Part shown: positions 8,832 through 18,992 of the stretch, piece after piece | Numbering within the stretch: the stretch's first letter is position 1 | Layout of the letters: every line of letters begins with the position of its first letter | Origin: Thermaceae bacterium | GTDB taxonomy: Bacteria; Deinococcota; Deinococci; Deinococcales; Marinithermaceae | DNA length: 44,006 nucleotides | NCBI GenBank assembly: GCA_026984675.1 | Contig: JALSRQ010000107.1 | Coordinates: 1 to 44,006, forward strand | Direction of reading: 5' to 3' | Notes under the pieces: model-generated | Told to the model about the DNA's origin: nothing | Database searches by the model: none | Seen by the model: only the letters and a program-made list of their open reading frames with translations | Translations under genes and position numbers: made by a program

Positions 8832-9431
8832 TCAGAGCCCCTGGGCCAACCGCCCCAGCGGCTCGCTGGTGAGCCGGAGGGTGAAGCCGGCGAGGCGGAA
8901 GTGGAACTTCTGCCCGCTCCCCTCAAGCCGAAGCCCCACCCGGAAGCTCCCGTGGCCGTTCTTGATGGTGGCGAACCCGGGATCGCCGTTTTGGAGCTTG
9001 AGCTTTAGGGTCAGGGATCCGCTCGCCCCGGCGGCGAGGGGGCGCGGCTCCAGGCTCGCCTCGCCCGCCTTGTACTGGGGCTGGTAAATATTGCTCTCGT
9101 CCTCGGGGGCGAGGTAGAGGGCGGCGGTGAGGGTGAGGTCGCCGGCCGCCTGGTTCTCGATGGCGGCCTCGAGGTCGACCGCGACCGCATCCAACGCGTC
9201 GGTCAGCCGCCCCGGCACGCGAGCCAGGTAGCCCTGGAGGTCGGGGGTGGTGTAGTCCTGATCCTGGTCCGGGAGGTAGACCTGAAAGGCCGTGGGGGCT
9301 CCGAAGTCGACGGTGTCCTCGGCCTGGCTCCCGAGCAGGCTGGCGACGTTTACCTCGACGGCGTAGCGGGTGTGGGCGCTGCAGCCGACGAGCAGGGCGG
9401 CGAGCGCCAAGAACGTCCAGGTCCTCCGCAT
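8832..9431 (-). CDS. Hypothetical lipoprotein
   Basis: Signal peptide with lipobox ALLVGC; SD GGAGG upstream. Confidence 0.7.
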   Translation of the reverse strand: MRRTWTFLALAALLVGCSAHTRYAVEVNVASLLGSQAEDTVDFGAPTAFQVYLPDQDQDYTTPDLQGYLARVPGRLTDALDAVAVDLEAAIENQAAGDLTLTAALYLAPEDESNIYQPQYKAGEASLEPRPLAAGASGSLTLKLKLQNGDPGFATIKNGHGSFRVGLRLEGSGQKFHFRLAGFTLRLTSEPLGRLAQGL

Positions 9432-9440
9432 GGTTCCCTC

Positions 9441-10754
9441 CTAAAACCCCACCGCGGCGGCCACCCCGAAGACCTGGCCGCCGACCAGGGGGGCGGTGTG
9501 GCTGGTAAGGGCGAGGTCGAGCCGCAGGGCGGCGAGGTCCACCCCCAGCCCGAGCCCCAGCCGTAGGCCGCGCTCGTAGCCGATCCCGGCCCGGAGGGCG
9601 AAGGTTCCCAGGGGGTACTCGGCCCCCAGGTGGGCGGCGATCGCCCCGTCGTAGCCGAGGTCGGCGGCGAGGAGGAGGCGCCCCCCCTCCTCAAGGGCGA
9701 GGTCGCCGGCCCCGCTCAGGTAGAGGGCCGGGGCCACCCCGGCGAAGGTCTCGGTCTTCGGCTGGGCGTGGGTGCCCCCGCCGTCCCGGACCTCCTCGGT
9801 CCCCTGCCACCGGGCGTAGCTCACCAGGTTCCGCACCCCCACCCCGAAGACCCCGACCTTGTTGGCGTAGGCCAGCCCGAGGTCGAGCCGGAGGCCGTAA
9901 CCCAGCCCCTGGCCGATCGCGCTGGTAAAGATCCGGGTGGTGGTGGTGCTTCCCGAGGGCTGACCGCCGGCGTCGGTGGTGAAGGCGGTGGTGACCTCGG
10001 CCTCGGCCCGCGCGAGGCCAAGGAAGGCCTGGCCCCGGACCCCGGCGTAGAGGGTGCCCTCAACCTCCGGCAGGGGCGGCAGCGCCTGGGCGAGGGCGAA
10101 CCCCAGGCTGAGCCCGGCGCTCGCCGCCCCCCGGGCGACCAGGCGGTAGGTCCGGTTGGGCGCCAGGCTCCCCCCGGCGAGCAGGGCGGCGAGCTCGGGG
10201 TCGGGCTCGGCCGAGAGGCCCTCGACCCCGGCGAAGAGCCCCACCTCGCCGTAAAAGCCCCGACCGAGGGCGAAGGGGTAGCTCAAAAGCGGCGGCGGGG
10301 TGAGCCCGGGGGGCGGGCTGGGCGCCAGGTCCCGGGCGGCCGAGAGCCTCAAGGGGCGTCCCTGGCCGTCCTCCAGCCGAAACCGCGGGTTCCCGTCGCC
10401 GTCCCCCTCGATCTTGAGGACCACCTGGTCGGGGCTGCGGGCGGGGTTGAGGAGGAGGGCCCCGGGGTGGGCGAGCTGGTCGTAGAAGCTGAGGAGGTCG
10501 AAGCTGGAATAGAAGGTCCCGGGGTCGGCGAGGTAGTAAAGCGGGCTCCGGTCCGGCAGCAACAGGCCCAAAAGCCCCACCGGCAGCGACCAGGTGCCCC
10601 GCTGCCAGCGGGGTTCGATCGCCGCGTAGGCGGGGTTTTGCCAGGAGGCGCCCGGCCCCGGCAGGGCGACCCCGCCCATCCCCACCTCGCGCACGCTCTG
10701 GGCCAGCGCGAGGGATAGGAGGAGCAACCCAAGCGCACCGATACGGGTTTTCAT
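9441..10754 (-). CDS. Putative outer-membrane beta-barrel protein
   Basis: Signal peptide (ALAQS), MGGVALPGPGASWQNPAYAA N-terminus, repeated amphipathic strands, terminal aromatic (AAVGF). Confidence 0.65.
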   Translation of the reverse strand: MKTRIGALGLLLLSLALAQSVREVGMGGVALPGPGASWQNPAYAAIEPRWQRGTWSLPVGLLGLLLPDRSPLYYLADPGTFYSSFDLLSFYDQLAHPGALLLNPARSPDQVVLKIEGDGDGNPRFRLEDGQGRPLRLSAARDLAPSPPPGLTPPPLLSYPFALGRGFYGEVGLFAGVEGLSAEPDPELAALLAGGSLAPNRTYRLVARGAASAGLSLGFALAQALPPLPEVEGTLYAGVRGQAFLGLARAEAEVTTAFTTDAGGQPSGSTTTTRIFTSAIGQGLGYGLRLDLGLAYANKVGVFGVGVRNLVSYARWQGTEEVRDGGGTHAQPKTETFAGVAPALYLSGAGDLALEEGGRLLLAADLGYDGAIAAHLGAEYPLGTFALRAGIGYERGLRLGLGLGVDLAALRLDLALTSHTAPLVGGQVFGVAAAVGF

Positions 10755-10761
10755 ACCCCTT

Positions 10762-10767
10762 AGGCTA
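10762..10767 (-). promoter_or_regulatory. Putative -10 TAGCCT, N7 before the outer-membrane protein ATG
   Basis: Minus strand TAGCCT-AAGGGGT-ATG. Confidence 0.3.
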
Positions 10768-10773
10768 CCCGGG

Positions 10774-11265
10774 CTACATCCGGAAGTCCCCCCGCGTTTG
10801 GGGGGGTTGGGCCAGGTGGGTGAGGGCCACCGCGATGGCGTCGGTGGCGTGGTTGGACTCGGGGAGCGGCCCTCCGAGCAGGGCCCGCAGCATGTAGGCG
10901 ACCTGGGCCTTCTCGGCCCGGCCGGCTCCCACCAGCGCCTTCTTGATCTGCATGGGTCCGTAGGCGAAGACCGGCAGGCCGGCCAGGCTGGCGGCGGCGA
11001 GCACCGCCCCCATCCCCCAGCCGACCTGGAAGGCCCGTTCGTTCTGGCGGTAGAAGTACTGGGCCTCGACCGCCACCGCCTCCGGCCGGTGGTCGCCGAT
11101 CGCCGCCCGCACCCCCTGGAAGAGCCGGCCCACCCGGACCTCGGCGGGCTCGCCGGCGGCGGTGGCGACCACCCCGGCGTAGACCAGCCGGGCCCGGCGG
11201 GCGTCGCCCTCGACCACCGCCAGTCCCAGGTTGGCGATGCCGGGGTCGACCCCCAGGACCCTCAT
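10774..11265 (-). CDS. ruvC: Holliday junction resolvase RuvC
   Basis: [40 protein letters not shown]. Confidence 0.93.
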   Translation of the reverse strand: MRVLGVDPGIANLGLAVVEGDARRARLVYAGVVATAAGEPAEVRVGRLFQGVRAAIGDHRPEAVAVEAQYFYRQNERAFQVGWGMGAVLAAASLAGLPVFAYGPMQIKKALVGAGRAEKAQVAYMLRALLGGPLPESNHATDAIAVALTHLAQPPQTRGDFRM

Positions 11266-11999
11266 CCGGGGACCGCGACCGAGTCGGGATCGAGGTTGGT
11301 GTAGACCGCCTGGACGTCGTCGAGGTCCTCCAGGGCCTCGACCAGCCGCATCACCTTGGCGGCGGCCTCGGGTTCCAGCCGCACGGTGTTCTGGGGGATC
11401 ATGGTGACCTCGGCGCTCTCGGGTTTCCGGCCCCGTTCCTCGAAGGCCCGGGCCACCGCGTAGACCTCGTTGGGGGCGACGTAGACCTCGAGGACCCCGT
11501 CGGACTCCACCAGGTCCTCGGCCCCCAGCTCGATGGCGAGCTCCTGGGTGGCCTCGCTGGTGTCGGAGAGCACCACCAGGCCCTTTTTCTCGAACTGCCA
11601 GGCGACGCTCCCCGAGGTTCCCAGGGAGCCCCCGTGCTTGGCGAAGACGTGGCGCACCTCGCCGGCGGTGCGGTTGCGGTTGTCGGTGAGTCCCAGCACC
11701 AGCACCGCCACCCCGCCGGGGGCGTAGCCCTCGTAGCTCACCTCCTCGAACCGGGCGGCGCCCTCGCCCTGGCCCCGGAGGCGGGCGAGCAGGCGCTCGA
11801 TGTTCTCCATCGGCACGTCGTCGCGCCGGGCCGCCTCGATCGCGTTCCTGAGCGCGACGTTGGCGGCGGGGTCGGGGCTGCCGCCGCTGCGGGCGGCGGC
11901 CTGGATCGCCCGCAGGTGCTTGGTGATCAGCTTGCCGCGCTTGGCGTCGTTGGCGGCTTTTTTGCGTTTGATCTGGGCCCACTTGCTGTGACCGGCCAT
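11262..11999 (-). CDS. yebC: YebC/PmpR family transcriptional regulator
   Basis: [37 protein letters not shown] signature. Confidence 0.95.
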   Translation of the reverse strand: MAGHSKWAQIKRKKAANDAKRGKLITKHLRAIQAAARSGGSPDPAANVALRNAIEAARRDDVPMENIERLLARLRGQGEGAARFEEVSYEGYAPGGVAVLVLGLTDNRNRTAGEVRHVFAKHGGSLGTSGSVAWQFEKKGLVVLSDTSEATQELAIELGAEDLVESDGVLEVYVAPNEVYAVARAFEERGRKPESAEVTMIPQNTVRLEPEAAAKVMRLVEALEDLDDVQAVYTNLDPDSVAVPG

Positions 12000-12007
12000 A
12001 CGGAATC

Positions 12008-12015
12008 ATTATAGT
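12008..12015. promoter_or_regulatory. Overlapping divergent -10 elements for yebC (TATAAT, minus) and comF (TATAGT, plus), each N8 from its ATG
   Basis: CATACGGAATCATTATAGTCGAGACAAATG read on both strands. Confidence 0.65.
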
Positions 12016-12023
12016 CGAGACAA

Positions 12024-12638
12024 ATGCCCTGGCTGGAGGCCTTTTTGGGGCGGCGCTGCCCGGTTTGCGGCGGCCCCCTGGACGCGGTGGGGGTCTGCCG
12101 GGCCTGCCGCGAGGCGCTGGTCCCCGAGCGGGTCGGGGGGGCGGTGTACCTGGCCCGCTACCCCCGGGTGCGGGGGCTGGTGCGGGCGGCCAAGTACCGC
12201 GCCCACCGCCGGGCGGCCCTCTGGGCGGGGGAGCGGCTGGCCGACCGGGTGGCCCAGACCGGCTGGCCGATCGAGGCGGTGGCCTGCGTGCCCACCCTCC
12301 CCTGGCGGGCGGCGCTGAGGGGGGGTCACCTGCCGGCGGTTTTGGCCGGGGGCCTGGCCCGGCGGCTGGGCCGGCCCCTCTACCGGGGCCTGGTGCGAAC
12401 CGCGTACACCCCGAGCCAGACCCGGCGGGCCCAGAGGCGGCGGCTCCCCCAGGTCTTCGCCGCCCGCGGCCGCCCGCCGGCCGGGGTCCTTCTGGTCGAC
12501 GACGTCCTCACCACCGGGGCCACCTTCGCCCGGGCCGCCGAGGCCCTCCTCGAGGCGGGGGCGAGTACGGTCTGGGGCGCCTTTCTGGCGGTGGCCGAGC
12601 CCGATCGGCTGCGGCGCTTGCCCTACCGAAAGGTATAA
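12024..12638 (+). CDS. comF: ComF-family amidophosphoribosyltransferase-like protein
   Basis: CPVCGGPL...CRACR zinc motif, PRPP motif VLLVDDVLTTGATF. Confidence 0.88.
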   Translation: MPWLEAFLGRRCPVCGGPLDAVGVCRACREALVPERVGGAVYLARYPRVRGLVRAAKYRAHRRAALWAGERLADRVAQTGWPIEAVACVPTLPWRAALRGGHLPAVLAGGLARRLGRPLYRGLVRTAYTPSQTRRAQRRRLPQVFAARGRPPAGVLLVDDVLTTGATFARAAEALLEAGASTVWGAFLAVAEPDRLRRLPYRKV

Positions 12639-12639
12639 T
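12634..12639 (+). promoter_or_regulatory. Putative -10 TATAAT containing the comF stop codon, upstream of the DUF4258 gene
   Basis: GGTATAATCGTCCCGGAGGCGGGAATG; TAA stop lies inside TATAAT. Confidence 0.5.
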
Positions 12640-12655
12640 CGTCCCGGAGGCGGGA

Positions 12656-13042
12656 ATGAAGCTCCGGCGTCTTGGCGACCTCGTGCCCTACCTGCGCGAG
12701 GGCCGCTACCGGCTTGGGCCCCACGTGGCCCGGCACATGCGGGCCGAGGGGTTCACCGAGCTCGACGTGGTGCGGGCCGTCGAGTACGGCCGGGAGCTCG
12801 CCGTCTACCCCGAGGACGCCCGGATGCTGGTGCTCGGCTACATCGTGGTCAGCCCCCGGCTCAAGCTCCCGCTCCACGTGGTGCTGGAGTACCGCAAGCC
12901 CCGCTTCGTGGACATCGTGACCGCCTTCATCCCCCGGGAGCCCCACCGGGTCTACTCCCGGGCCCGGCTCGCTTTGTTGCTCCGCTTCGACGGGGCCCGC
13001 ACCGAGGTCGAGTGGTCGGGCCCCCGACCCCGCCGTGGCTAG
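12656..13042 (+). CDS. DUF4258-like protein
   Basis: RLGPHVARHMRAEGFTELDVVRAVEYGRELAVYPED... with a C-terminal beta region; SD GGAGG. Confidence 0.65.
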   Translation: MKLRRLGDLVPYLREGRYRLGPHVARHMRAEGFTELDVVRAVEYGRELAVYPEDARMLVLGYIVVSPRLKLPLHVVLEYRKPRFVDIVTAFIPREPHRVYSRARLALLLRFDGARTEVEWSGPRPRRG

Positions 13043-13929
13043 CCGTAGAGCAGCCGGCGGGCGGCGTCGGCGTCGGCGGCGATCTGGGCCTTGAGGGCCT
13101 CGAGGCTGGGAAACCTCCGTTCCCCTCGCAGCCGGTGGACGAACTCCACCACCAGCTCCTCGCCGTAGAGGGGGCCGCTGGGCCGGAGGAGGTGGACCTC
13201 CAGGCGGGCCTCGCCGTCCTCCCCCAGGGTGGGGCGGCGGCCGACGTTGGCCACCCCCCCGACCCGCCGGCCCAGGACCTCGACCCAGACCGCGAAAACC
13301 CCGGGGGGCAGGGCCTTCTGCCGGGGCACCGCCAGGTTGGCGGTGGGGAAGCCGAGCCGGCGGCCGAGCCGCTCGCCGGGGACCACCACCCCCCGCACCC
13401 GGTAGGGGCGGCCGAGCAAGAGCCGGGCGGCCTCCACGTCGCCGGCCAGGAGCGCCTCGCGGATGCGGGAGGACTTCACCGGCGCCCCCCCGAGCGCCAG
13501 CAGCGGCACCGCCTCCACCGCGGCCACCGCCGCCAGGTCCTCGGGCCCGCCGGTGCGGCCGCGGCCGAAGCGGAAGTCCTCGCCGACCACCAGGAGGGCG
13601 GGCTCCAGGGCGCGGAGGTCCTCCAGGAAGGCCTCCTTGCTGCGGGCGGCGAACTCGGCGTCGAAGGGGACCGCCAGGACGATCTCGGCCCCGGCCTCGG
13701 CCAGGAGCTCGGCCTTTTCCGAAAGCGTCGAGAGCACCGGCACCCCCCGGGTGAAGACCTTGGTCGGGGGGTCGAAGGTGTAGACGAGCAGCGGCAGCGT
13801 CCGCTCGCGGGCCCGGGCCAGCGCCCGGGCGAGCAGGCTGCGGTGGCCGAGGTGCACGCCGTCGAAGCTGCCGATGGCGACGACCTTTCGGCCGGGCGGG
13901 GCGTCGGCGGGGTCGTTGATCAGGATCAT
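13039..13929 (-). CDS. ribF: Bifunctional riboflavin kinase/FAD synthetase
   Basis: GSFDGVHLGHRSLL, VVGEDFRFGRGRTG, GRRLGFPTANL. Confidence 0.93.
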   Translation of the reverse strand: MILINDPADAPPGRKVVAIGSFDGVHLGHRSLLARALARARERTLPLLVYTFDPPTKVFTRGVPVLSTLSEKAELLAEAGAEIVLAVPFDAEFAARSKEAFLEDLRALEPALLVVGEDFRFGRGRTGGPEDLAAVAAVEAVPLLALGGAPVKSSRIREALLAGDVEAARLLLGRPYRVRGVVVPGERLGRRLGFPTANLAVPRQKALPPGVFAVWVEVLGRRVGGVANVGRRPTLGEDGEARLEVHLLRPSGPLYGEELVVEFVHRLRGERRFPSLEALKAQIAADADAARRLLYG

Positions 13930-14411
13930 CGCCTGGAGGCCAGCCAAAGCAGCCCGGCGACGGTGGGGCTGCTGGTTCTTAAGCGGCCGGCGTGGAGGTC
14001 GGCGAGCAGCCGCTCCGTCTCGACCCAGCGGACGGTGAGGGCCTCGTCGGGGTCGGGCGGGCGCCGGCGTTCGGTGAGGTCTTCGGCGTAAAAGAGCGTG
14101 ATCCGCTCGTCGGTGAAGCCGGGGCTGGTGTAGAAGCTGAGAACCTCCCGGAGCCGGGCGTCGAACCCGGCCTCCTCCATGAGCTCGCGGCGGGCGGCCT
14201 GGCGGGGCGCCTCGCCGGGCTCGATCAGGCCGGCGGGGAGCTCGAGGGTGCGCGCCCCGATCGCCACCCGGTACTGCTCGACCACCAGCACCCGGCCGTC
14301 CCTCTCGGCCAGCACCGCCACCGCGTCCTTGTGCTCGACGATCTCCCAGCGTTCGTCCTCGAGGGCGAGGGCGAGGATCCTGCCGCGGTAGAGGTAGCGT
14401 CGCCGGGCCAA
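13926..14411 (-). CDS. Nudix hydrolase (ADP-ribose pyrophosphatase-like)
   Basis: Nudix box GLIEPGEAPRQAARRELMEEAGF; TTG start. Confidence 0.88.
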   Translation of the reverse strand: MARRRYLYRGRILALALEDERWEIVEHKDAVAVLAERDGRVLVVEQYRVAIGARTLELPAGLIEPGEAPRQAARRELMEEAGFDARLREVLSFYTSPGFTDERITLFYAEDLTERRRPPDPDEALTVRWVETERLLADLHAGRLRTSSPTVAGLLWLASRR

Positions 14412-14420
14412 GGCGCTCTC

Positions 14421-14428
14421 AGTATAGG
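14421..14428. promoter_or_regulatory. Overlapping divergent -10-like elements for nudix (TATACT, minus) and amidohydrolase (TATAGG, plus)
   Basis: AGTATAGG; N9 to TTG on minus, N8 to GTG on plus. Confidence 0.45.
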
Positions 14429-14436
14429 CTTTGGGC

Positions 14437-15799
14437 GTGGCGATCTGCGGCCGGGCCCCCGGCTTTTCCGAGGCGGTGGCGGTCCGCCTGGGCGGAGGGC
14501 GGATCCTCGAGGTCCTCCCCGCCGCGCGCTTCCGGGGCCGCTGCCGGCGCTTCGAGGCGGTGACCCCGGGCCTCGCCGACGCCCACGCCCACCCCCTCTA
14601 CTGGGGGCGGGCCCGGCGCGTCCTCGACCTCTCCGGGCTCACCGACCCCCGTCGGGTCGCGGAACGGGTCGCCGCCCACCCCGAAGGCGGCTGGGTGCTG
14701 GGCCAGGGCTTTCTCTTCGACGCCCCGCCCCCGCCGGGGCTGTTGGCGGCGGCCGCCCGGGGCCGTCCGGTCTTCCTCAAAAGCCGCGACCTCCACGCCG
14801 CCTGGGCGAGCCCCGAGGCCCTCCGCCGGGCCGGACTGGCGGCGGGGAACCCCTGGCTCGACGCCGAACGGGGCTGGGTCTGGGAGCGGGGGCTCGCCGC
14901 CCTCGAGGCGGCGGCCCCTCCGCCGGGCCCCGACGACCTCATCGCCGGCCTTCGGGACTTCGCCGCCCGGGGGTACACCGCCGTCCACGCCCTGGCCTAC
15001 GAGCCCCGGGAGGCGCTGGCCTGGGCCGAGGCGGTCGCCGATGAGCTGCCGGTCCGGCTCTGGTGGGCCCTCCCCCGGGGAGGCTGGCGGGGGGTCGCGC
15101 CGGGCTGGCGGGGGCCCCGGCTCTTCGTCGGCGGGGTCAAGTTCTTCGCCGACGGCGCCCTGGGGAGCCGCACCGCCTGGATGAAGGCGCCCTACCCGGA
15201 CGGGGGGCGGGGGATGGCCCTCGACCCTCTGGAGGCGATCCTCACCGAGGGCCGGGCCGCCGCCCGGGCGGGGTTCCAGGTGGCGGTGCACGCGATCGGC
15301 ACCCGGGCGGTGGCCGGGGTCCTCGGGGTCCTCGCCCGGCTTCCCCGGCTTCCCGGCCGCCCCCACCGGGTCGAGCACCTCCAGCACCTGGAGGACACCG
15401 ACCTCCCGCTCCTTTCGGGCTCCGGCCTGGTGGCCTCGATGCAGCCGGTGCACCTGGCGGGCGACGCCCCCCTGGTGCGGCGGCTCCTCCCCGGCCGCGA
15501 GCGGGAGGCCTTCCGCTTCGCCTCGATCGCCGCCCGGGTGCCGCTGGCCTTCGGCTCCGACGCCCCGGTGGCCGCCCCCGACCCGGCGGCCTCGCTGGCC
15601 GAGGCCACCCGCCACCGACTCACCCCCGCCGAGGCGGTGCCCCCCTCCCTGGCCCTTTGGGCCCACACCCGGGGGGCCGCGGTGGCCGCCGGCTGGCCGG
15701 GCTACGGGCTGCTGGCGGCGGGGGCCCCCGCCGACCTCACCCTCTGGGAGGGGGGGCGGCCGGTGGCCCGGGTCTTCGACGGCCGGTTGGAGGAACTCG

Positions 15800-15825
<26 letters not shown>
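14437..15825 (+). CDS. Amidohydrolase family protein (YtcJ-like)
   Basis: PGLADAHAHPLYWG, FADGALGSRTAWM, HAIGTRAV, FGSDAPVAAPDP. Confidence 0.85.
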
Positions 15826-16890
<1,065 letters not shown>

Positions 16891-16894
<4 letters not shown>

Positions 16895-17595
16895 CCCAGG
16901 GGTTTGCCGGTGCGCACCACCTCGGCGATCCCGCGGGGCAGGCCCCAGGCCTCGATGTCGAAGGCGGTCTGGGCGAAGTCGTAGGGCACCTTGTAGATCC
17001 GGGGGTGCACCCCGTCGGGCTTGATGGTGAGGATCGCCACGTCGGCCCCCGGCTCCCCGCCCAGGGTCAACCCCACCGAGCCGGGGTCGAGCACGAAGCG
17101 GCGCCCCACCTGGCGGAAAAAGGGCACATGGTGGCCCCCGGTCAGCACCACCGTGGCCAGGGTGCGGGCGAGGTGGCGGTCGAGCTCGGGCTCGGGGTCG
17201 TAGAGGGGGAACTTGGCCTCGGGGTCGTCGGGCCGGCCGTGGAAGCCGCGGGCCTTGCCGTAGGGGGTCATGAACTTGATCGCCGGCGGCAGCGCGCCGA
17301 GAAAGCGGCGGGCCTCGGGGGAGAGCTGGTCTCGGGTCCAGGCCATGGCGGCCTCGTTCTCGGGGCTTTTCAGGCCGGTGGGGGTGGGGAAGAGGACGCG
17401 GATCTCGGCGCCCCCCAGGGTGCAGGCGACCCCCGCCTCCCGCAGGCGGGCGACGACCTCGTTGGGGTGGGGGCCGTAGCCCACCAGGTCGCCGAGGCAG
17501 ACCACCCGGTCGACCCGGGCCTCCTCGAGGAACCCGAGGGCGGCCTCGAGGGCCGGCAGGTTGGCGTGCACGTCCGAGATCACCCCGAGCCGCAT
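16891..17595 (-). CDS. Metallophosphoesterase family protein
   Basis: MRLGVISDVHANLPALEAAL, GDLVGYGPHPNEVV, LTGGHHVPF. Confidence 0.85.
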
Positions 17596-17654
17596 TGGCC
17601 CCATTGTGGCACAACCCCGCCCATTCTCATGTCCGATGGGCCTACCTCTAGGGC

Positions 17655-18992
17655 GTGGCGGCGGTCTTGCTGGGCGGGCTCCTGGCCCTGGCGCTCCCCC
17701 CCTTTCCCCTGGGGGTCCTCCTGCCCCTGGGGCTCGCCTGGGTGCTCGCCCGGCCCCGGGGTTTTCGCTTTGGCTTCCTCCTCGGGCTTGGGTTTTGGGG
17801 GGTGCACATCGGCTGGCTCCCGGCCAGCTTCGCGGCCTGGTTCGGGCCTTGGGGGGTGGTGCCGTTCGCCCTTTTGGTGGCCTTTTTGGCATCCCTTTGG
17901 GGCGGGCTCTTCGCCCTCTTTGGCCGGGTTCCCCTGGCCCTGGCCGGGGCCTGGGTGGGGCTTGAGTGGCTTTTGGCCCAGGGGCCGCTCAGCTTCCCCT
18001 GGGGCTACCTCGGCTACGCCCTGGTGCCGGCCGGGGGGCGGGTGCTGGCGGCTTGGGTCGGGGTCTGGGGGCTCAGCCTGCTGGTGCTCCTTATCGCGGC
18101 GCTCCTCGCCCGGCGGCGGTACTGGGCGTTGGCGCCCTGGCTCCTGCTCTGGGTCTGGCCGCTCCCCCCGGCCCGGCCCGGGGCCCAGGCCCTGGTGGTG
18201 CAGGCGGCGATCAACCCCCTCGCCAAGTTCCAGGGCGCCGAGGCCTCCCGGCGCTACCTCGAGCTGACCCGCGCCGGCCTCGCCGCCCACCCCGAGGTCC
18301 GGTTGGTGGTCTGGCCGGAGACCGCGGTGGCCCGCCTCCCCCAAGGGACGGCGGCGGTGCTGGGGGACCGGACCCTGATCTACGGCACCTGGGGACCGGG
18401 ACCCCGGAACGAGGTGCGGCTTTGGCGCCGGGGCCGCGACCGGGCGGTCTACGCCAAGCGGCGGCTGGTCCCCTTCGGCGAGTTCTTCCCCGGCCGGGCG
18501 GTTTTCGCCCCGGTCTACGGCTTCTTCTTCCGGGCCTTCGGGCTCGCCCCCCTCGCCGACCTCCGGCCGGGGCGGGCCCCCGCCCTCCTGGGCCGGGCCG
18601 CCGCCTTCGTCTGCTACGAGGCCGACTACCCCGACCTGGTGCGCGGCCTGGCGAACCGGGGGGCCCGGTGGCTCGTCAACGTCTCCAACGACGCCTGGTT
18701 CGGGGTCGGCTACGGCCGGGCCCAGCACCTGGCGATGGCCCGGATGCGGGCGGTGGAGGAGGGGCGCTGGCTCCTCCGGGCGGCCAACGACGGCATCAGC
18801 GCCAGCATCGACCCCTACGGACGGGTGGCGGCCCGCTCCCGGGTGGGCCGGCCCCAGGCCCTGCTCGCCCCCTACCGCGAGCTCGAGGGGCGCACCTTCT
18901 ACGCCCGTTTCGGCGAGCTCCCGGTGTTGGGGGCGGCCTGGCTGGTGCTGCTCACCGGCCTTCTAGAAAACGCTTCCAGAAGGAGCCGATGA
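17655..18992 (+). CDS. lnt: Apolipoprotein N-acyltransferase
   Basis: VVWPETAV, AKRRLVPFGEFFPGR, FVCYEADYPD, VNVSNDAWFG motifs; GTG start. Confidence 0.9.
   Translation: MAAVLLGGLLALALPPFPLGVLLPLGLAWVLARPRGFRFGFLLGLGFWGVHIGWLPASFAAWFGPWGVVPFALLVAFLASLWGGLFALFGRVPLALAGAWVGLEWLLAQGPLSFPWGYLGYALVPAGGRVLAAWVGVWGLSLLVLLIAALLARRRYWALAPWLLLWVWPLPPARPGAQALVVQAAINPLAKFQGAEASRRYLELTRAGLAAHPEVRLVVWPETAVARLPQGTAAVLGDRTLIYGTWGPGPRNEVRLWRRGRDRAVYAKRRLVPFGEFFPGRAVFAPVYGFFFRAFGLAPLADLRPGRAPALLGRAAAFVCYEADYPDLVRGLANRGARWLVNVSNDAWFGVGYGRAQHLAMARMRAVEEGRWLLRAANDGISASIDPYGRVAARSRVGRPQALLAPYRELEGRTFYARFGELPVLGAAWLVLLTGLLENASRRSR

Noticed and set aside
17593-17657. Bidirectional promoter between metallophosphoesterase and lnt
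   Set aside because: No convincing TANNNT at the expected distance on either strand
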